From contig CAIYIP010000101.1 of NCBI GenBank assembly GCA_903926285.1, positions 1 through 7,955 on the forward strand: DNA of 7,955 bases. Reading direction: 5' to 3'. Every line of letters starts with the position of its first letter. Positions within the stretch are counted from its first letter, which is position 1. This DNA comes from an uncultured Gammaproteobacteria bacterium. GTDB taxonomy: Bacteria; Pseudomonadota; Gammaproteobacteria; Pseudomonadales; Pseudohongiellaceae. The position numbers and the translations under genes were made by a program. Below the pieces are notes generated by a model. The model was not told the DNA's origin. It searched no databases and saw only the letters and a program-made list of their open reading frames with translations. Below, in pieces: positions 5,873 through 7,955 of this stretch.

Positions 5873-7039
5873 ATGGAGAAATGTATAAACATTGCAAAAA
5901 AAATCCCCTCAGTAAAACCATCACTACTGGCCATGGCTGTATTGTTCGCAATCAGTAGTCCCGTAACTCTGGCACAGGATGCTGGTTGGTACGCCGGCTT
6001 TAACCTTGGTGAATCCGGTGCGGATATTGAGCGGTACGGAATTGATTCAACCCTGCTCGCAAATGGTTTTGTCACAAAAGACATTACCAAAGATGATAAA
6101 GACGTTGCGGCGAAGATTCTGGGTGGATACAGCTTCAACCGTTTTTTTGCAATTGAAGGCAGTTATTTCAACCTAGGTAAATTTGGCTCCATCACTCAGA
6201 CACAGCGTCCTACCAGCCCAGCTTATACGATGCTTGGAGAAAGTTCTGTAGACGGCGTGGGTCTGGACCTGGTTGGTACATACCCGATCACAGAAAGATT
6301 TTCTGCTTTCGCAAGATTCGGCTTTAATTACGCCAAGGTTGAAGAAAATTTTAACGTAGGCGTCCCTGCTGCATTTTTCTCTGAAAATGGTGATAAAGAC
6401 ATCAGTGAGAAATATGGTTTGGGTCTGCAGTTCAACGTGAGCGACTCGTTCTCACTGCGTACAGAGATGGAGCGTTATAGACTGGGCAGCCCAGTTGGTA
6501 TTACCGACATGGTAGACATGCTCTCCCTTGGTGCAATATTCCGTTTTGGCGCCCCAGTTCGTGCGGCAGCTCCTGCGCCTGCGCCGGCTCCTGTAGCCGC
6601 AGCACCAGCCCCACGTCCCGCTCCGGCTCCAGCGCCAGCTCCACAACCAACACGGTTGACGCTTTCAGCAGATGCGCTGTTTGATTTTGACAGTGCTGTA
6701 TTGCGCCCTGCAGGTCGTCAGGAAATGGATGGGCTGGTTGAACAGCTCAGAGGCCTGGAATACGAAGTATTGAATGTTACCGGTCACACCGACCGTCTTG
6801 GTGCAGCAGACTACAACCTGCGTTTATCACAGCGTCGTGCTGATACCGTCAGGGATTATCTGATCGCAAACGGTATCCCTGCTGGCGATATTACTGCCCG
6901 TGGCATCAATGGTTCAGCTCCAGTAGTCCCGGCCAACCAGTGCACCGGTCCTGTAAATGACGCACTCAAAGCGTGTCTGCAACCAGACCGTCGCGTGGAA
7001 GTAGAAGTCGCGGCAGTACGCGCGCCTGCTGCTCCGTAA
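5873..7039 (+). CDS. OmpA-family outer-membrane protein
   Basis: This 388-residue protein anchors the outer membrane to peptidoglycan. A signal peptide covers about 1-34 (hydrophobic LLAMAVLFAISSPVTLA, cleavage before QDAGWY). Residues 35-226 form a small eight-stranded-type barrel (GWYAGFNLGESG, ILGGYSFNRFFAIEGSYF, FSAFARFGFNYAKV, final strand LGAIFRF). A linker at 227-260 is nearly all Ala and Pro. The OmpA C-terminal domain follows: LFDFDSAVLRP, then GHTDRLG at 304-310 with NLRLSQRRA. Asp307 and Arg322 correspond to the diaminopimelate-binding pair of E. coli OmpA (Asp271, Arg286). Cys357 and Cys368 match the conserved disulfide before PDRRVEVEV. The ATG at 5873 is chosen over TTG 5861 because TTGGAG there is the ribosome site. 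It is monocistronic, with its own promoter and a strong terminator. The long linker and short C-terminal AAP tail are typical of betaproteobacterial OmpA proteins. Confidence 0.92.
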   Translation: MEKCINIAKKIPSVKPSLLAMAVLFAISSPVTLAQDAGWYAGFNLGESGADIERYGIDSTLLANGFVTKDITKDDKDVAAKILGGYSFNRFFAIEGSYFNLGKFGSITQTQRPTSPAYTMLGESSVDGVGLDLVGTYPITERFSAFARFGFNYAKVEENFNVGVPAAFFSENGDKDISEKYGLGLQFNVSDSFSLRTEMERYRLGSPVGITDMVDMLSLGAIFRFGAPVRAAAPAPAPAPVAAAPAPRPAPAPAPAPQPTRLTLSADALFDFDSAVLRPAGRQEMDGLVEQLRGLEYEVLNVTGHTDRLGAADYNLRLSQRRADTVRDYLIANGIPAGDITARGINGSAPVVPANQCTGPVNDALKACLQPDRRVEVEVAAVRAPAAP

Positions 7040-7040
7040 T

Positions 7041-7068
7041 AGTTGTTCATACAGTAGTTGTTTATACA
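7041..7068. repeat. Short tandem duplication after the OmpA-like gene
   Basis: AGTTGTTCATACA at 7041-7053 and AGTTGTTTATACA at 7056-7068 match at 12 of 13 positions with a 15-bp period. The duplication fills the gap between the stop codon and the terminator stem and looks like replication slippage. Confidence 0.6.
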
Positions 7069-7100
7069 AAAAAGCCAGGCTAACCAGCCTGGCTTTTTTT
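7068..7100 (+). terminator. Rho-independent terminator of the OmpA-like gene
   Basis: A perfect 14-bp stem (7068-7081 with 7086-7099), core AGCCAGGCT, encloses the 4-nt loop AACC and runs into seven T residues. The A tract on the left side makes it able to work on the opposite strand as well. It starts 29 nt after the stop codon. Confidence 0.93.
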
Positions 7101-7333
7101 CATACGTCCTTTTATCAGTCAGGCAGTTTCATGCAAAGCCTGGCTCTGAAATTCAAGTTTCCCCTTCCAACTAATCATTTTCATATTTGTTACCGACAGT
7201 CGTGTTGTTTCAGGTATCAGTACCGGAAAATGCATGAAAACTGTTTCGTTTGCTGCCATGCTGTATTCAGGCAGACGTATTTTGCCAGTTGTGGCTATGC
7301 GCGCAAATTCAATCAAGTCAGAACGGAAAATAC

Positions 7334-7660
7334 ATGCTTATCACCTTTACAACCAAGGTACATCCGGATGTTGTGATGTTCGGCGATATTGCGGGCCTGT
7401 TGCTCAAAGCGATGGGAGAAAATGCACCGCCGCCAGGAATACTGCGCGGCGAAAATATTAAAACTGCCTCCGATAAGTTGCGCGCACATTTGCAGATGTT
7501 GCCACCGGAAAATAAGCGCCCTGCCGATGAAGAAACGGATAAGCCTGAGGAAGAAATCAAAGAGCGGCTGAACTTTGTCGGCTTGAAAAAAAGAGCGCTT
7601 CCCTTGTTAGAGCTGCTTGATGCAGCATATCGCAATAATAGCGACGTGATCTGGCGCTAG
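7334..7660 (+). CDS. DUF1840 family protein
   Basis: This 108-residue soluble protein matches the DUF1840 family (PF08895) in length and in its ends: MLITFTTKVHPDVVMFGDIAGLLLKAMG at the start, and RALPLLELLDAAYRNNSDVIW at the finish. A variable, charged Pro/Glu-rich middle (about 58-78, ADEETDKPEEEIKE) separates the two helical parts. The family is found mostly in Betaproteobacteria and has no established biochemical function. No signal peptide, membrane segment or catalytic motif is visible, so it is probably cytoplasmic. The ATG at 7334 gives the family-standard N-terminus; the upstream in-frame extension (MLPCCIQADV...) is not family-like. The ribosome site is weak (CGGAAAA). It stands alone between a terminator and a convergent gene, so it is likely transcribed from its own promoter in 7101-7333, which I could not locate. 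Confidence 0.85.
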   Translation: MLITFTTKVHPDVVMFGDIAGLLLKAMGENAPPPGILRGENIKTASDKLRAHLQMLPPENKRPADEETDKPEEEIKERLNFVGLKKRALPLLELLDAAYRNNSDVIWR

Positions 7661-7698
7661 ATCATTGATACACAGGCCACATGCCCTTGCGTCTCAGC

Positions 7699-7735
7699 AA
7701 GAAAGCCCCCGCTTACATGTTGTATAAGTGAGGGC
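7699..7735 (-). terminator. Likely terminator of the SodC-like gene
   Basis: On the minus strand GCCCTCACTTA pairs with TAAGCGGGGGC across a 9-nt loop (7705-7735; one G-U pair and one A-C mismatch) and is followed by TTTCTT. It lies about 80 nt downstream of the minus-strand stop codon at 7816-7818. On the plus strand no T run follows, so it probably serves only the minus-strand gene. Confidence 0.6.
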
Positions 7736-7815
7736 AGATAGCAGATACGTTACCAATAGCTCCGGGGCTTATCCAGAGCCATCTTCACTAACAACGCATT
7801 GAATGCAGTAGCTGC

Positions 7816-7955
7816 TTAGTCGCAGTTGCTATCAGTGGCTTCTTCGCAGTCTTCTTCAAGAGCATCGCCAACATCCTCGGCTGCTTCATCAATTGCTCCT
7901 GGAGTCGTGCAGTTGCCAATTTCATGGAGATGGAAACCATGGGCGCCAGGAGTGA
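7816..7955 (-). CDS. Partial gene: SodC-like segment joined to acidic Cys tail
   Basis: The 3' end of a minus-strand gene enters from the right edge; 45 codons are visible before TAA at 7816-7818. The first visible residues, TPGAHGFHLHEIGNCTTP, are a clear match to the Cu/Zn superoxide dismutase segment G-x-HGFHxHExGxC, which supplies two copper-binding histidines and the disulfide cysteine. In a normal SodC this continues with about 100 residues beginning SAGGHFNP, carrying the zinc ligands and the remaining active-site residues. Here it passes straight into GAIDEAAEDVGDALEEDCEE and ATDSNCD and stops. That tail is acidic, probably helical, and has two cysteines; it resembles the ends of small exported acidic proteins rather than any part of SOD. 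Either a deletion fused two genes in frame, or this is an unusual short SOD-like protein. As it stands it lacks the zinc site and is unlikely to be an active dismutase. The frame is certain; the interpretation is moderate. Confidence 0.62.
   Translation of the reverse strand, partial: TPGAHGFHLHEIGNCTTPGAIDEAAEDVGDALEEDCEEATDSNCD

Noticed and set aside
6551..6655. Repetitive GC-rich DNA in the OmpA-like gene
   Set aside because: It encodes the usual Ala/Pro linker of the family in mixed codons and needs no special explanation.
7137..7145. AGCCTGGCT copy downstream of the OmpA terminator, able to pair with the terminator's left arm
   Set aside because: The perfect 14-bp terminator stem would outcompete it; a 9-mer recurrence 50 bp away is weak evidence for an alternative structure.

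Overview
The window looks like a chromosomal stretch from a betaproteobacterium of moderate GC content. Three genes point there: a CysB-type regulator, a DUF1840 protein, and an OmpA-type protein with an Ala/Pro linker. A Nitrosomonadales-like host (Nitrosomonas or Nitrosospira relatives) would fit, but this is inference from gene content and style. No phage, plasmid, CRISPR, tRNA or rRNA signal was found.

Layout from left to right. (1) 131-2530, plus strand: a LysR-type CysB-like sulfur regulator, followed after 9 nt by a 487-residue outer-membrane beta-barrel of the alginate-export type, probably one transcription unit. (2) 2531-3383: a decayed or rearranged zone. It holds a 105-bp near-perfect palindrome with a hairpin at its tip, further related inverted repeats, and a truncated osmC whose frame stops just before the catalytic part. 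(3) 3384-4471, minus strand: a three-gene membrane-protein operon in the order ElaB/YqjD-like (DUF883), YqjE-like, YqjK-like. A 13-bp degenerate tandem repeat runs out of the end of the first gene. (4) 4472-5872: about 1.4 kb with no supportable gene; its right end carries a plausible sigma-70 promoter. (5) 5873-7039, plus strand: an OmpA-family protein (signal peptide, small barrel, Ala/Pro linker, peptidoglycan-binding domain) with a textbook terminator. (6) 7334-7660, plus strand: a DUF1840 protein. (7) 7816-7955, minus strand: the 3' end of a gene that enters from the right. It reads as the copper-ligand segment of Cu/Zn superoxide dismutase joined directly to an unrelated acidic Cys-containing tail, and is followed by its own terminator.

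Much of the gene content concerns the cell envelope (porin, OmpA, inner-membrane helical proteins) and oxidative stress (OsmC fragment, SodC-like fragment). No new multi-gene system is evident. The most unusual points are the SodC/acidic-tail chimera, the 105-bp palindrome beside the broken osmC, and the stop-codon-bearing tandem repeat after the DUF883 gene.
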